Program-made: the position numbers and the translations under genes | Part shown: positions 23,632-32,727 of the stretch, piece after piece | Layout: every line of letters begins with the position of its first letter | How positions within the stretch are numbered: position 1 is the stretch's first letter | Notes under the pieces: model-generated | What the model was told of the DNA's origin: nothing | The model's database searches: none | The model's input: the letters and a program-made list of their open reading frames with translations, nothing else | Source: Atopobium sp. | Lineage (GTDB): Bacteria > Actinomycetota > Coriobacteriia > Coriobacteriales > Atopobiaceae | DNA length: 64,000 bases | Assembly: GCA_015258715.1 (NCBI GenBank) | Contig: JABZHR010000006.1 | Span: 1 to 64,000 of the forward strand | Direction: 5' to 3'

Positions 23632-24912
23632 TTATGACTCCATACTGTGACAGATGCCACCAAGCTGTTTAAAGTGCTCAAAGAAAAGCGGATACGACTT
23701 ATTGATTGCCTCGGCATGGGTGATGACAACAGGACCCGTTGCATACGAAGCCAAGATAGTTGCCATCATGACAATACGATGATCATTGCATGAGTCTACG
23801 ATGCAGCTTGTGGGCTGTTTTCCTCCGGTGATGACCAGCTCCGTTTGATCTTCAGAGAGGGTGGCGTCCACGCCAAATGCCCTCAGTGTGCTGCAGATGC
23901 TTTGGACGCGGTCGGACTCTTTAAGGCGCAGGCGCTGAATATCGGTAAGCTTGCTAGTCCCAGGAATAAACGCAGCTAGTGCAGCAAGTACGGGAGCAAG
24001 GTCGCATACCTCTGAGACAGAAATAGTAAACGGACGTAGGCGATCCATCATACAAGCTGCGCCTTTTTGCTGGCGAGAAACTCGAGCACCCACAAGCGAT
24101 AACGCAGCCAAGATAGCTCTGTCGCCCTGAGCACTTTGCATGGAGAGCCCTGTGACCTCTATGCCTTGACCAATGGCTCCTGCGGCAAGCCATGGAGCGG
24201 CGTTTGACCAATCTCCCTCAATTGAATAAACGCCTGGACAGACGTAGTGTTGCGGTTCAATGGTATAGATGGCGTTCTGCGCATCAAATGTAGCGGTAAT
24301 GCCAAAATCTTGCATGACCTGTTCGGTTATAGCCAAATAGTCTTTTGACTGGATGGGTCCAGTAATCTGTATTGTTGAAGATTCACTCAACAAAGGTAAT
24401 GACAGCAAAAGACCAGATATAAATTGAGAAGAAATGTCTCCTGGCAGCTCAAACGAACCACTCGTAAGCTGGCCTGAAACTTCAAGGAACTTCTCGCTCT
24501 GCCAGGTAAAAGACATGCCATGAGCAGAAAGCTCTGAAATAAGCGGATCAAGAGGTCGTGAGAAGAGCCTTCCTTCTGCAGAAATTGTGGCGTTTACGTG
24601 CAGAGCGCCCAGAAGGGGGAGTAAAAACCTGAGCGTGGTGCCAGATTCTTTGCAGTTGAGCTTTACGCTTTGAGGGCGATTTTGCTCTTTTGCAGGAACA
24701 ACTCTAAATCCCTGTTTGGTTCTAGCGATGGTTGTACCCAAAGCTTTAAGACAATCAACGGTTACTTGAATGTCCTCTGAGATGTAAGGACAGGTAATGT
24801 TTGTAGTACCGTTTGCAAATGAAGCGCAGATAAGCGCGCGATGAGCGCATGATTTGGACGGGATTGCCTCTACCGTTCCAAATAAATCATGAGGTGTTAT
24901 TGAAACATCCAT
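23632..24912 (-). CDS. aroA: 3-phosphoshikimate 1-carboxyvinyltransferase (EPSP synthase)
   Basis: A 426-residue EPSP synthase joining phosphoenolpyruvate to shikimate-3-phosphate (EC 2.5.1.19). SKSCAHRALICASFANG near residue 19, the NCKESGTTLRFLLPLLGAL loop, LPGDISSQFISGLLLSLPL and RLKESDRVQSI are all typical. It is the first gene of the compact aroA-aroC-CM-aroEK-aroQ run and is divergent from the aldolase gene. Confidence 0.96.
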   Translation of the reverse strand: MDVSITPHDLFGTVEAIPSKSCAHRALICASFANGTTNITCPYISEDIQVTVDCLKALGTTIARTKQGFRVVPAKEQNRPQSVKLNCKESGTTLRFLLPLLGALHVNATISAEGRLFSRPLDPLISELSAHGMSFTWQSEKFLEVSGQLTSGSFELPGDISSQFISGLLLSLPLLSESSTIQITGPIQSKDYLAITEQVMQDFGITATFDAQNAIYTIEPQHYVCPGVYSIEGDWSNAAPWLAAGAIGQGIEVTGLSMQSAQGDRAILAALSLVGARVSRQQKGAACMMDRLRPFTISVSEVCDLAPVLAALAAFIPGTSKLTDIQRLRLKESDRVQSICSTLRAFGVDATLSEDQTELVITGGKQPTSCIVDSCNDHRIVMMATILASYATGPVVITHAEAINKSYPLFFEHFKQLGGICHSMES

Positions 24913-24958
24913 ACTATGTACGCTCCGTATCTACTTGCTTGATGTAAGAATACCGCAG

Positions 24959-24988
24959 TTGAGTGTTGTAGAAGGATATGGTTAAAAT
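24959..24988 (+). promoter_or_regulatory. Candidate promoter of the aldolase gene
   Basis: TTGAGT (24959-24964) and TAAAAT (24983-24988) are 18 nt apart, placing a start near 24995, about 19 nt before the GTG codon and just ahead of the AAAGGAGG ribosome site. Confidence 0.5.
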
Positions 24989-25013
24989 GTTTGAAGATTA
25001 AAGGAGGAAACAA

Positions 25014-25640
25014 GTGAATAAGCCTTTTAGTGCTGTAACTCAGGTTTTACGTGGTTATACATACAATCAGGTTAAAGCTGTAGTTGAGATTCTTGTTGAT
25101 TCTCCTGTACATAATGTTGAAGTAACTATGAACACGCCAAAAGCTGCTGTGTTGATTCAGAAACTATCAAGTGAATATAGCTCTGATATTAATATTGGCG
25201 CTGGTACGGTGCTTACCCTTGAAGATCTGCGGACAGCTCATAAAGCGGGTGCTACGTTTGTTTTAGCTCCAACACTGCTCACTGAAGAGATGTTTGACTA
25301 CTGCAAAGAGCATGAGATCTTGAGCGTTCCGGGAGCGTTTACGCCAACAGAGATTGCTCATGCATTTGCCCTTGGTGCTGACATTGTTAAGGTATTCCCA
25401 GCAAATGAGGTTAGCTATGGGTATGCTAAAAAAGTATGTGAGCCTCTAGGAAACTTGCCTCTTATGGCAGTTGGCGGTGTTACAACAGACAATATTGCTG
25501 AAGTATTTGCTGGTGGATACTCCTATGTAGGAACTGCTAATGGCATCTTCAACAAAAATGACATCTTAGCTGAAGATAAAACCGCTCTAAAACAGTCAGT
25601 ACGCAAGCTTGCAGAAGAGTTAGAGCGTCTTGGGCGTTAG
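25014..25640 (+). CDS. KDPG/KHG-family aldolase (Eda-like)
   Basis: A 208-residue class I aldolase of the KDPG/KHG/KDPGal family. It has VEVTMNTPKA, INIGAGTVLT, the VPGAFTPTEIAHAFALGAD segment and the Schiff-base lysine in IVKVFPA. It cleaves 2-keto-3-deoxy-6-phospho sugars to pyruvate and a triose phosphate; the exact sugar is unclear. It starts with GTG behind AAAGGAGG. It sits alone on the plus strand between aroA and aroB, overlapping the aroB 3' end by 4 nt, an unusual place for a sugar-acid gene. Confidence 0.88.
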   Translation: MNKPFSAVTQVLRGYTYNQVKAVVEILVDSPVHNVEVTMNTPKAAVLIQKLSSEYSSDINIGAGTVLTLEDLRTAHKAGATFVLAPTLLTEEMFDYCKEHEILSVPGAFTPTEIAHAFALGADIVKVFPANEVSYGYAKKVCEPLGNLPLMAVGGVTTDNIAEVFAGGYSYVGTANGIFNKNDILAEDKTALKQSVRKLAEELERLGR

Positions 25641-26716
25641 TTTTCTTTTGCTAGCTCAATCAGCTGTTTAAGTTCTGCAAATGACTTGCGCTCAATGCGT
25701 ACATCACCAATACCGTAGATAAGTGCCACATCAATAGAATCCGCATGGCTTTTCTTGTCATGAAGTGCCGCAGAATAAAGCTCCTCTACTTCAAATGAGG
25801 TGCTGGTAGGAAGGTTATAAGCTTGTGTGAGTGTGGTGATGCTCTCTGCGTCTTCAACAGAACAAAGACCAAGTTTAGAACAGGCTTTTGCCATCATGGC
25901 CGTTCCAGCAGCAACACAGGAACCGTGTCCAAGTTCAAAGTTGCTAAGCGTCTCAATGGCATGGCCAAGCGTATGCCCAAGGTTGAGTAGTTTTCTTGAT
26001 CCTGCTTCTTTAAAGTCTGCTTCAACAACCGATTTCTTTATTTCAATGCACGCTTGAATGAGCTCTTGTCTACGCGATACATCGATGACCTGCACGGGGT
26101 TTCTCGCCAAAGAGATTTTATTGAAGAGCTCATGTCCAGAAAGAACGCCATATTTAATAAGCTCTCCGCAGCTATCTTGCAAGAGGGGAGTCGGAATAGA
26201 GTTCAGCAGCTCAAGGTCAACAATAACTGCCCTGGGGTTATAGAAGGCTCCAACTAGATTTTTTCCAAAGGGTAGGTCAATGGCAGTTTTTCCACCAATC
26301 GAGGAGTCAATCATTGCCAAAAGCGAGGTGGGAATGTGGATGAGCGTGCAGCCGCGCATGTAGGTAGCTGCAGCAAATCCCGCAAGGTCTCCGATGACTC
26401 CGCCGCCAAGGGCGACCACAATGTCTTCTCGCGTAAAACGGTTTTCTGCAAGGACGCTTACCAGCTTTTGATACGACTCAAATGATTTTGCGTGCTCACC
26501 TGCGGGTACTGAAGCAGTTGTGACAGAAAAGCCAGCTGACTCTAACGAGGCGAGAAGTTCTGCGGCATAGAGCTCATTCAAATCTGGATGAGTGACCAAA
26601 AGAATCTTTGAACCTGAGGTGTGCGAGCGAATAAGCTTACCGGCTTGTGCAAGCAAGTGATGTCCTACATAGATTTGATATGAGTCAGATGTTAGGTCAA
26701 CAGAAATAGTATTCAT
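25637..26716 (-). CDS. aroB: 3-dehydroquinate synthase
   Basis: A 359-residue NAD- and metal-dependent enzyme forming 3-dehydroquinate from DAHP (EC 4.2.3.4). Recognised by ALGGGVIGDLAGFAAATYMRG, PTSLLAMIDSSIGGKTA and LNLGHTLGHAIE, with the metal-binding histidines in the last. It is separated from the rest of the aro genes by the oppositely oriented aldolase gene. No DAHP synthase (step 1) is encoded in the window. Confidence 0.96.
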   Translation of the reverse strand: MNTISVDLTSDSYQIYVGHHLLAQAGKLIRSHTSGSKILLVTHPDLNELYAAELLASLESAGFSVTTASVPAGEHAKSFESYQKLVSVLAENRFTREDIVVALGGGVIGDLAGFAAATYMRGCTLIHIPTSLLAMIDSSIGGKTAIDLPFGKNLVGAFYNPRAVIVDLELLNSIPTPLLQDSCGELIKYGVLSGHELFNKISLARNPVQVIDVSRRQELIQACIEIKKSVVEADFKEAGSRKLLNLGHTLGHAIETLSNFELGHGSCVAAGTAMMAKACSKLGLCSVEDAESITTLTQAYNLPTSTSFEVEELYSAALHDKKSHADSIDVALIYGIGDVRIERKSFAELKQLIELAKEN

Positions 26717-26827
26717 GAGCTCCTCAATTGCTGGTTAGCTTCATTTTAGCATGGGAAAATACCAGAAGAAAATTACGCAAACCGTTACAAAAGGCAGTAA
26801 GTAGGCTGAGGTATACTTATGCACCAT

Positions 26828-26904
26828 GACTCCGTAGCTCAGTGGATTAGAGCGTTTGCCTCCGGAGCAAAAGGTCGTGGGTTCGAAACCCACCGGGGTC
26901 ACCA
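26828..26904 (+). tRNA. tRNA-Arg(CCG)
   Basis: Folds as a complete cloverleaf: acceptor GACTCCG with CGGGGTC (one G-U), D-arm GCTC/GAGC, anticodon stem TTTGC/GCAAA enclosing CTCCGGA (anticodon CCG, reading CGG), T-arm GTGGG/CCCAC with TTCGAAA, discriminator A and an encoded CCA (26902-26904). Confidence 0.97.
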
Positions 26905-26944
26905 CATGCAAAATACCGGCCATCACTGACTGGAGATTGTTTAT

Positions 26945-29389
26945 ATGTCATTGCAGGGTACTGAAGGCAGGAAAAGCGTGCGTTTAGAAGAAACGTATGA
27001 AGGTCTGACATCAAAAGAAGTTGCAGAAAGAGTTTCTGCAGGTAAAGTTAACACTAATACAGACGTTAAAACTAAATCTATTGCTCAGATCATTGCAGAG
27101 CACAGCCTTACGCTCTTTAACATAGTTAATGTTTTGATGGCACTACTTGTTATTGTAACGGGACAGTACAGAAATGCACTGTTCATGACCGTAGTTCTTG
27201 CAAACTTGGTCATTGGTATTGTGCAAGAGATTCGTGCAAAACGCATGATTGACCGCCTGTCTCTTATGACAGCTCAGAGTGTTTGTGTAATTCGAGACGG
27301 AAAAGATACCTTTATCAAACCAGACGAGCTTGTCATCGATGATTTTGTGCGCTTGAAGACGGGCGATCAAATTCCTGCTGACAGTATTCTTGTGTCAGAG
27401 CACGTAAGCGTTGACGAAAGCCTTCTAACTGGTGAGGCGGAGCCCGTGCAAAAGACCACAGGAGACGAGCTTCTCTCTGGTAGTTTTGTCGAGAGGGGCA
27501 GTCTTGTTGGTAGAGTATGCCGTGTAGGTCAGGAAGGTTATGCTGCGCGTATTAACGCAGAAGCTAAGTTTGTAAAAGAGATCAACTCAGAGATTCTTAC
27601 CACCATTAAGTCGATTATTCGCGCAGGTTCCATTGCATTGATTCCGCTGGGTATAGGTCTTTTTGTCCGTACCTATTTCATTGGTAACGCCGATTTAAAT
27701 GAAGCGCTTCTTTCGATGATTGCTGCCGTTATTGGCATGATTCCTCAAGGACTCGTTCTTCTCACCAGCTCGGTTCTTGCTATTGCAACTATTAGGCTTG
27801 GCCAGAAGAATGTTTTGGTTCAGCAGCAATACTGCATCGAAACGCTGGCACGCGTAGATACCCTTTGTTTGGACAAGACGGGTACTATCACCACGGGAAA
27901 CATGGAAGTTGCTCGTGTTCTGGATGCTTCGTTTAAGCCAATTACTGAGGCTGCGGGTGCTCTGCAAGCGGCTGTAAATGTTGTCGGCGCAAATAAAGAT
28001 GATGCCAACGATACGGCTACAGCAATTCTTGCGTACGCGTCCAAGCAGGGGATCCAAAGCAAGCGTCCTTCTCGCGTTGTGGCGTTTTCTTCCAAGCGAA
28101 AGTACTCCGGCTGTGTGACTGAGGACGGAGAGGCTTTTGTTATTGGTGCAGCTCAGTTTGTACTTGGTCCTGAGGCGGCAGATGTAATTGCAGGCTCTGA
28201 TGCGTTTGCATCCATTGAGCGCGTGCTGGTTGCCTGCCGCGTTGATGGCTTTGATCAAAACGACGCTTTGCAGGGAACGCCTCAGCTCCTGGGTTATGTG
28301 GTGCTCAGGGACCAGATTAGAGAGACCGCTCCACAAACCATTGCATACTTCCTTGAGCAAGGCGTTGACCTGCGTGTTATTTCGGGTGACGACCCTCGTA
28401 CTGTCTCCGCTATTGCTGAGCGCGCTGGAGTCCCTCATGCCGACGGTTGGGTAGACGCTACTACGCTGCACTCAGAAGCAGATATTGCTGTGGCTGTCGA
28501 GAAGTACCACGTATTTGGTCGCGTTACGCCAGAGCAGAAGCGTGAGCTTGTTATTGCACTCCAGAATCTTGGCCACACCGTTGCCATGACCGGCGACGGC
28601 GTAAACGACATCCTGGCTCTGAGGCAGTCGGACTGCTCTATCTCTGTTGCTTCAGGTTCTGCAGCGGCTAGAAACGTTGCGGAGATTGTCCTGGCAGATA
28701 ATGACTTTGCGCACATGCCAGAAGTTGTTGCCGAAGGCAGACGCTCTATCAATAACCTTCAGCGCTCTGCTGCGCTCATTCTTGTTAAGACGGTTTACAC
28801 TGCAGCACTTGCGCTCTATTGCATTATTGCGCCGCCATATCCTTTTATTCCTGTTCAGATGTCACTTTTGTCATTTGCAACCGTTGGCCTGCCATCGTTT
28901 GTGTTGGCGCTTGAGCCAAATCATGACCGCGTAAAAGGTAACTTCTTGGTCAACATTTTGCGCAAGTCACTTCCAGCTTCTATTGCAGTTACCATCATGC
29001 TTGCGCTCCTTATGACTGCAGGTCATCTGTTTAAGCTCAACTTGTCTCAGGTATCTACGATGGCGCTTATCACTACCGCAACAGTTGGTTTTGCGCTGCT
29101 CAGAAGGATTTCTTTGCCGCTCACCAAGCTCCGCATTGCGCTTCTTGTTGTATGCATTGCCATTGTTGTTGGCGGATGTACGGTGGCACAGGACTTCTTC
29201 CGTATTGCACCGCTCACCCCACGTATCTTGCCATACTTGGCACTTTGTCTGGTGATTTCCGTTATCATCTTCAACAGAATTTCCGAGCGTTACATTCACA
29301 ACTATGCAAAGGATCGATTCTTTGACCTGGTTGTGAGATTAATGGGAGGAAAGTCAACTTATAGCTCTTCTGCTGATACAAACGATTAA
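26945..29389 (+). CDS. Cation-translocating P-type ATPase (CtpE-like)
   Basis: An 814-residue P-type ATPase. The phosphorylation motif DKTGT starts at Asp310; the actuator loop is in VDESLLTGEAEPV, the nucleotide domain ends in MTGDGVNDILAL, and about ten helices are predicted, six of them at the C-terminus. Helix M4 reads MIPQGLVLLTS, with Pro-Gln-Gly-Leu (267-270) where most non-heavy-metal pumps have PEGL. Overall it resembles the actinobacterial CtpE group linked to calcium uptake; the ion is inference. GGAG precedes the ATG. It follows the tRNA by 40 nt. Confidence 0.9.
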   Translation: MSLQGTEGRKSVRLEETYEGLTSKEVAERVSAGKVNTNTDVKTKSIAQIIAEHSLTLFNIVNVLMALLVIVTGQYRNALFMTVVLANLVIGIVQEIRAKRMIDRLSLMTAQSVCVIRDGKDTFIKPDELVIDDFVRLKTGDQIPADSILVSEHVSVDESLLTGEAEPVQKTTGDELLSGSFVERGSLVGRVCRVGQEGYAARINAEAKFVKEINSEILTTIKSIIRAGSIALIPLGIGLFVRTYFIGNADLNEALLSMIAAVIGMIPQGLVLLTSSVLAIATIRLGQKNVLVQQQYCIETLARVDTLCLDKTGTITTGNMEVARVLDASFKPITEAAGALQAAVNVVGANKDDANDTATAILAYASKQGIQSKRPSRVVAFSSKRKYSGCVTEDGEAFVIGAAQFVLGPEAADVIAGSDAFASIERVLVACRVDGFDQNDALQGTPQLLGYVVLRDQIRETAPQTIAYFLEQGVDLRVISGDDPRTVSAIAERAGVPHADGWVDATTLHSEADIAVAVEKYHVFGRVTPEQKRELVIALQNLGHTVAMTGDGVNDILALRQSDCSISVASGSAAARNVAEIVLADNDFAHMPEVVAEGRRSINNLQRSAALILVKTVYTAALALYCIIAPPYPFIPVQMSLLSFATVGLPSFVLALEPNHDRVKGNFLVNILRKSLPASIAVTIMLALLMTAGHLFKLNLSQVSTMALITTATVGFALLRRISLPLTKLRIALLVVCIAIVVGGCTVAQDFFRIAPLTPRILPYLALCLVISVIIFNRISERYIHNYAKDRFFDLVVRLMGGKSTYSSSADTND

Positions 29390-29422
29390 ACTGAAGCACA
29401 AGCAAAGAGTTGTGGAGGGTGT

Positions 29423-30544
29423 ATGCGTTGTCCAAACTGTGGATCTGAGGTCGATGAAGGGGCTTTAACCTGCCCTCATTGTCAGATTGATCTAAGTTTG
29501 ACCCAAAGGATTCCTGTTACTCAAGCTCACTGGTGCCCTCATTGCGGCGCCTTGGTGCCTGCTGCCGCAGAAAGCTGCCCAAAGTGCGGTCTCCCTCTGC
29601 CACAAGCGGTACCCGCTGCTCGTCCCGCGCGAGCCATCAGACCTACGCGTAACATCAAGCTTCCAGAGATTGATACCGCTTCAGCACCTGGCGAGAAACC
29701 CGATCCACTCGCAGATGCAGACCCTCATGCAGCGTCTTCTTCTGCAGCAGATCCCACTGTTTTGCAGCAAATGCCAGCCGACAACGCTGACCCAGATGCT
29801 ACCAGCGCGTTTGCCTCAGTAAGTCGCAGACCAGCTCCTCGTTTTGAGTCTGCAATTCCTTCCGAGCCTTCAAAAGAGAACCTCCCTGAGGCAGAAGGAA
29901 TCCCTCGCACGCGCGTTATTCTGCTCTCAGCACTTCTTGTCACAACGCTGGTAGTAGCTGCAATCTTTATCATTACGCACCCGTGGGACCCACAGGCAAC
30001 CGATAATCGTGCAAAGGTTGAGGCTCCAGTCTCATCTACTCCTACTACTACTCCTGTTACGCATCTAACGGGACAAGACACTAGCGCAACTCAGCAGAAC
30101 ACAAGTTCAGATGCTGTTTTTGATGCACTTGATAGTGATTATCAGAAGCTGGGAGATCTCTCAAAGCGCCTTGATGATAACGAGAAAACCTTTGATCAGC
30201 TTGCCATTACCGGCTCTGATCAAGAGCGTGCTGATGCTCAGCAGGAAGCAGAGCAGATATCGCTGGATATCAGTAATGTTATCTCTGACCTTTCTAGTCT
30301 TGATGACTCCAACGGAAACTATCGTCAGACTATTGAAAATCTCACTAAACTGGGCAACTGGCTTCGTAATCGCTCTGACGCTTTGAGTGAGGGATGGAAG
30401 CGCTCTGTGGCTTCTTCTAATCCTTCTCAGGACAAAGAGCACATCTTGGCGCCAGTCGATAACATCAGAGACTCAAGTGGTTCCAGCTCATACCAGAAAC
30501 TTTTTGATGAAAATTACGTGAATTGGAAGCCACAAAAGCAGTAA
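29423..30544 (+). CDS. Zinc-ribbon single-span membrane protein
   Basis: A 373-residue protein with two zinc ribbons at the N-terminus (CPNCG...CPHC and CPHCG...CPKCG, about residues 3-58), a Pro/Ala-rich acidic linker, one helix near 170-188 (VILLSALLVTTLVVAAIFII) and an outer domain of about 180 residues, partly helical (DSDYQKLGDLSKRLDDNEK). The layout matches uncharacterised actinobacterial zinc-ribbon proteins. Function unknown; the context (P-type ATPase, cyclophilin, TPR membrane protein) suggests an envelope role but does not define it. Confidence 0.75.
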   Translation: MRCPNCGSEVDEGALTCPHCQIDLSLTQRIPVTQAHWCPHCGALVPAAAESCPKCGLPLPQAVPAARPARAIRPTRNIKLPEIDTASAPGEKPDPLADADPHAASSSAADPTVLQQMPADNADPDATSAFASVSRRPAPRFESAIPSEPSKENLPEAEGIPRTRVILLSALLVTTLVVAAIFIITHPWDPQATDNRAKVEAPVSSTPTTTPVTHLTGQDTSATQQNTSSDAVFDALDSDYQKLGDLSKRLDDNEKTFDQLAITGSDQERADAQQEAEQISLDISNVISDLSSLDDSNGNYRQTIENLTKLGNWLRNRSDALSEGWKRSVASSNPSQDKEHILAPVDNIRDSSGSSSYQKLFDENYVNWKPQKQ

Positions 30545-30568
30545 AAATCTACCGTTCAGCTGCTTTAA

Positions 30569-30597
30569 TTTCAAAAATCTCATCATACTGGTAAAAT
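30569..30597 (+). promoter_or_regulatory. Candidate promoter of the cyclophilin-TPR operon
   Basis: An extended -10, TGGTAAAAT (30589-30597), with a weak TTTCAA at -35 (30569-30574). It leaves a leader of about 75 nt that contains GTTTCTCGCG, a one-base variant of the recurrent 10-mer. Confidence 0.4.
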
Positions 30598-30682
30598 AAT
30601 TAGGTTAGAAAAGAAGTTCTTTATTACTAAGGGTTTCTCGCGTTTTCTTCTTCTCTTAGATGTAAAGAAGCTTGGAGGAATT

Positions 30683-31222
30683 ATGTTTGGACTTGATCCA
30701 TTGTATACACCAGAGCGTCAGGTCACTGGTACTGAGGTAGCAGTCTTTGATACCAACAAAGGAATCATTAAGGTTCAGCTTGACGGTAAGGGCGCACCTA
30801 TTCATGTAGCAAACTTCTGCGAGCTTGCAGAGTCTGGCTTTTATGACGATACCAAGTTCCACCGTCTGGTCCCAGGTTTTGTTCTTCAGGGCGGAGATCC
30901 AAATACTCGTGAGATGAGTGTTGAGGATGTCATTTTTGGTAACCCTGGTCCTGATGGAATCCCTGGTACCGGTGGTCCTGGTTATCGCATCAAAGAGGAG
31001 TTCACCACCAATCCTAATAACTCCCACGTCGATGGTGCACTTGCTATGGCTCGTTCTCAAGATCCAAATTCTGCGGGTTCTCAGTTCTATTTCTGTCTTG
31101 GTCCACAGCATGGCTTGGATTCCGGTTACACCGTATTTGGCACAACTATCGAGGGAATGGACGTCATTTCCCAGTTAAAGGTTGGCGATATCGTCAATTC
31201 CATTAGAATTGAAAACGCTTAA
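30683..31222 (+). CDS. Peptidyl-prolyl cis-trans isomerase, cyclophilin type
   Basis: A 179-residue cyclophilin: TNKGIIKVQL, the active-site FHRLVPGFVLQGGDP, ALAMARSQDPNSAGSQFYFCLG and the HGLDSGYTVFGTTIEGMDV end. It lacks a signal peptide and so is probably cytoplasmic, assisting protein folding (EC 5.2.1.8). GGAGG precedes the ATG. The TPR membrane protein gene follows 31 nt later. Confidence 0.95.
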   Translation: MFGLDPLYTPERQVTGTEVAVFDTNKGIIKVQLDGKGAPIHVANFCELAESGFYDDTKFHRLVPGFVLQGGDPNTREMSVEDVIFGNPGPDGIPGTGGPGYRIKEEFTTNPNNSHVDGALAMARSQDPNSAGSQFYFCLGPQHGLDSGYTVFGTTIEGMDVISQLKVGDIVNSIRIENA

Positions 31223-31253
31223 AGCCAAGTCGCACAGACTCTTGGAGGATATT

Positions 31254-32657
31254 GTGAATCAACAGGCATTTGAGTTAGGTAAATCTGCATATGATCAGGG
31301 CGACTGGTTTGTAGCTATCAGTCAGTTTGATGTGGCTAAAGAGCCAGGCGAGGTAAACGGTCAGATTGACCACCTTCTTGGTAACGCATATATGAAGCTT
31401 GGACAGTTTGATTCTGCCGCTTCTGCCTATAAGTCAGCACTTGCTGATACGTCATATGGCAAGGTTGGCGCACTCTCCACAAACCAGGGTCGCGCTCTTC
31501 TGGCTGCTGGTAGGGTACAGGAGGCAATTGCCGCCCTTACTAACGCTGTCCAGGACGTCTCTTACGCAACTCCTTATAAGGCACAGCTTGCCCTTGGTTC
31601 TGCTTACGAGAAAATCGGCGATATTCGCAACGCCGGTATTGCTTACAGAAACGCTGCAGTGGACGAGAAGAACCCTAATCCTTCATCTGCACTCTGCAGT
31701 CTTGGTGCATGCTTTATGGGTCTGAATAGACCTGTTGATGCAGTTGAGGCATATCGCACTGCACTTGATTTTGCTAATCCTTTGGAGAACTCCAATAAGA
31801 TTTATGCAGATCTTGGCCTTGCGTACGTTGCAGCTAATCGCATGTCTGAGGCAGTTGATGCCTTTACTCACGCAACCGCAGATGGCAGCTTTGTCCTGTC
31901 TAATCAGCAGCAGTCTGCTTTTGATGCTGCTCGTAAGGCAATTACCGCAATGACTTCTGGCAAGCCATCTGAGACCGATGCCTTCCTTCAGGCAGCTGGT
32001 TATGGTGCCTACGACCCACTTGATCCTACAGGTATGTCTGGCGAGCTCATTCCTTCTGCAGAAGATACTGGTTTCTTCCAGATTACTGAGCAGGAGATTA
32101 TTGAGCAGGACAAGAAGGACAAGAAGATTAGGCGTAAGCATCGCCACACCGGTCTTAAGGTATTTATTACCATTCTTATCTTGCTAATCTTGGCTGTTGG
32201 TGGTGCTGGTTATGCTTATTACCGTGGCTATGGATGGCCAACCCAGCAGTCTGTTGTTCAGGACATTTTCAACGCTAAGGCACAGGGCACCGATATTGGT
32301 CGCTATGTCTCTAGCTCTGTCTCTAGCACGACGCTTCAGCAGATTTCCAACAGCCTGCCAACAAGCTCCGCTGTTACCATCAACGGTGTTGACCAGAGCA
32401 TGACTCACTCAACAGTAAACGCTTCTGTCAGCCTTTCTAACGGCGGAAACGTTGACTACACCATTGAGCTTGTTCGTGATGGTATTGGCTGGAAGGTGGC
32501 AAGCGTTACCACTTCGTACGTTAGCCAGAATAACCAGAACTCTGGTACAACTTCCGGTACCAACGGTTCTAACTCGGGAACTACCTCTGGAACTAATGGA
32601 TCTAACTCCTCAAATTCCTCTAATAGTTCTTCCAGCTCTTCAAAGTCTGGTAACTAG
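31254..32657 (+). CDS. TPR-repeat protein with one membrane span and Ser/Asn-rich tail
   Basis: A 467-residue protein. Residues 1 to about 250 carry several tetratricopeptide repeats (for example GKSAYDQGDWFVAISQF, GNAYMKLGQFDSAASAYKSAL), followed by a basic stretch KKDKKIRRKHRH, a helix (about 300-322), an outer domain and a low-complexity tail built from repeated SGTTSGTNGSN units, visible as a DNA repeat near 32540-32620. The GTG at 31254 with GGAGG upstream is chosen; an earlier in-frame ATG would overlap the cyclophilin gene. Probably a membrane scaffold; role unknown. Confidence 0.75.
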   Translation: MNQQAFELGKSAYDQGDWFVAISQFDVAKEPGEVNGQIDHLLGNAYMKLGQFDSAASAYKSALADTSYGKVGALSTNQGRALLAAGRVQEAIAALTNAVQDVSYATPYKAQLALGSAYEKIGDIRNAGIAYRNAAVDEKNPNPSSALCSLGACFMGLNRPVDAVEAYRTALDFANPLENSNKIYADLGLAYVAANRMSEAVDAFTHATADGSFVLSNQQQSAFDAARKAITAMTSGKPSETDAFLQAAGYGAYDPLDPTGMSGELIPSAEDTGFFQITEQEIIEQDKKDKKIRRKHRHTGLKVFITILILLILAVGGAGYAYYRGYGWPTQQSVVQDIFNAKAQGTDIGRYVSSSVSSTTLQQISNSLPTSSAVTINGVDQSMTHSTVNASVSLSNGGNVDYTIELVRDGIGWKVASVTTSYVSQNNQNSGTTSGTNGSNSGTTSGTNGSNSSNSSNSSSSSSKSGN

Positions 32658-32727
32658 TACTAAACTGTTTTAACTGTTCTTTCTGCAGGATTATTACGCA
32701 CACGCGTAGCACGTTTGATTGGATATC

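Noticed and set aside
26741..26926. A 61-codon minus-strand reading frame over the tRNA-Arg gene
   Set aside because: It is the translation of a tRNA complement (contains the familiar GFEPTTF pattern) and has no ribosome site.
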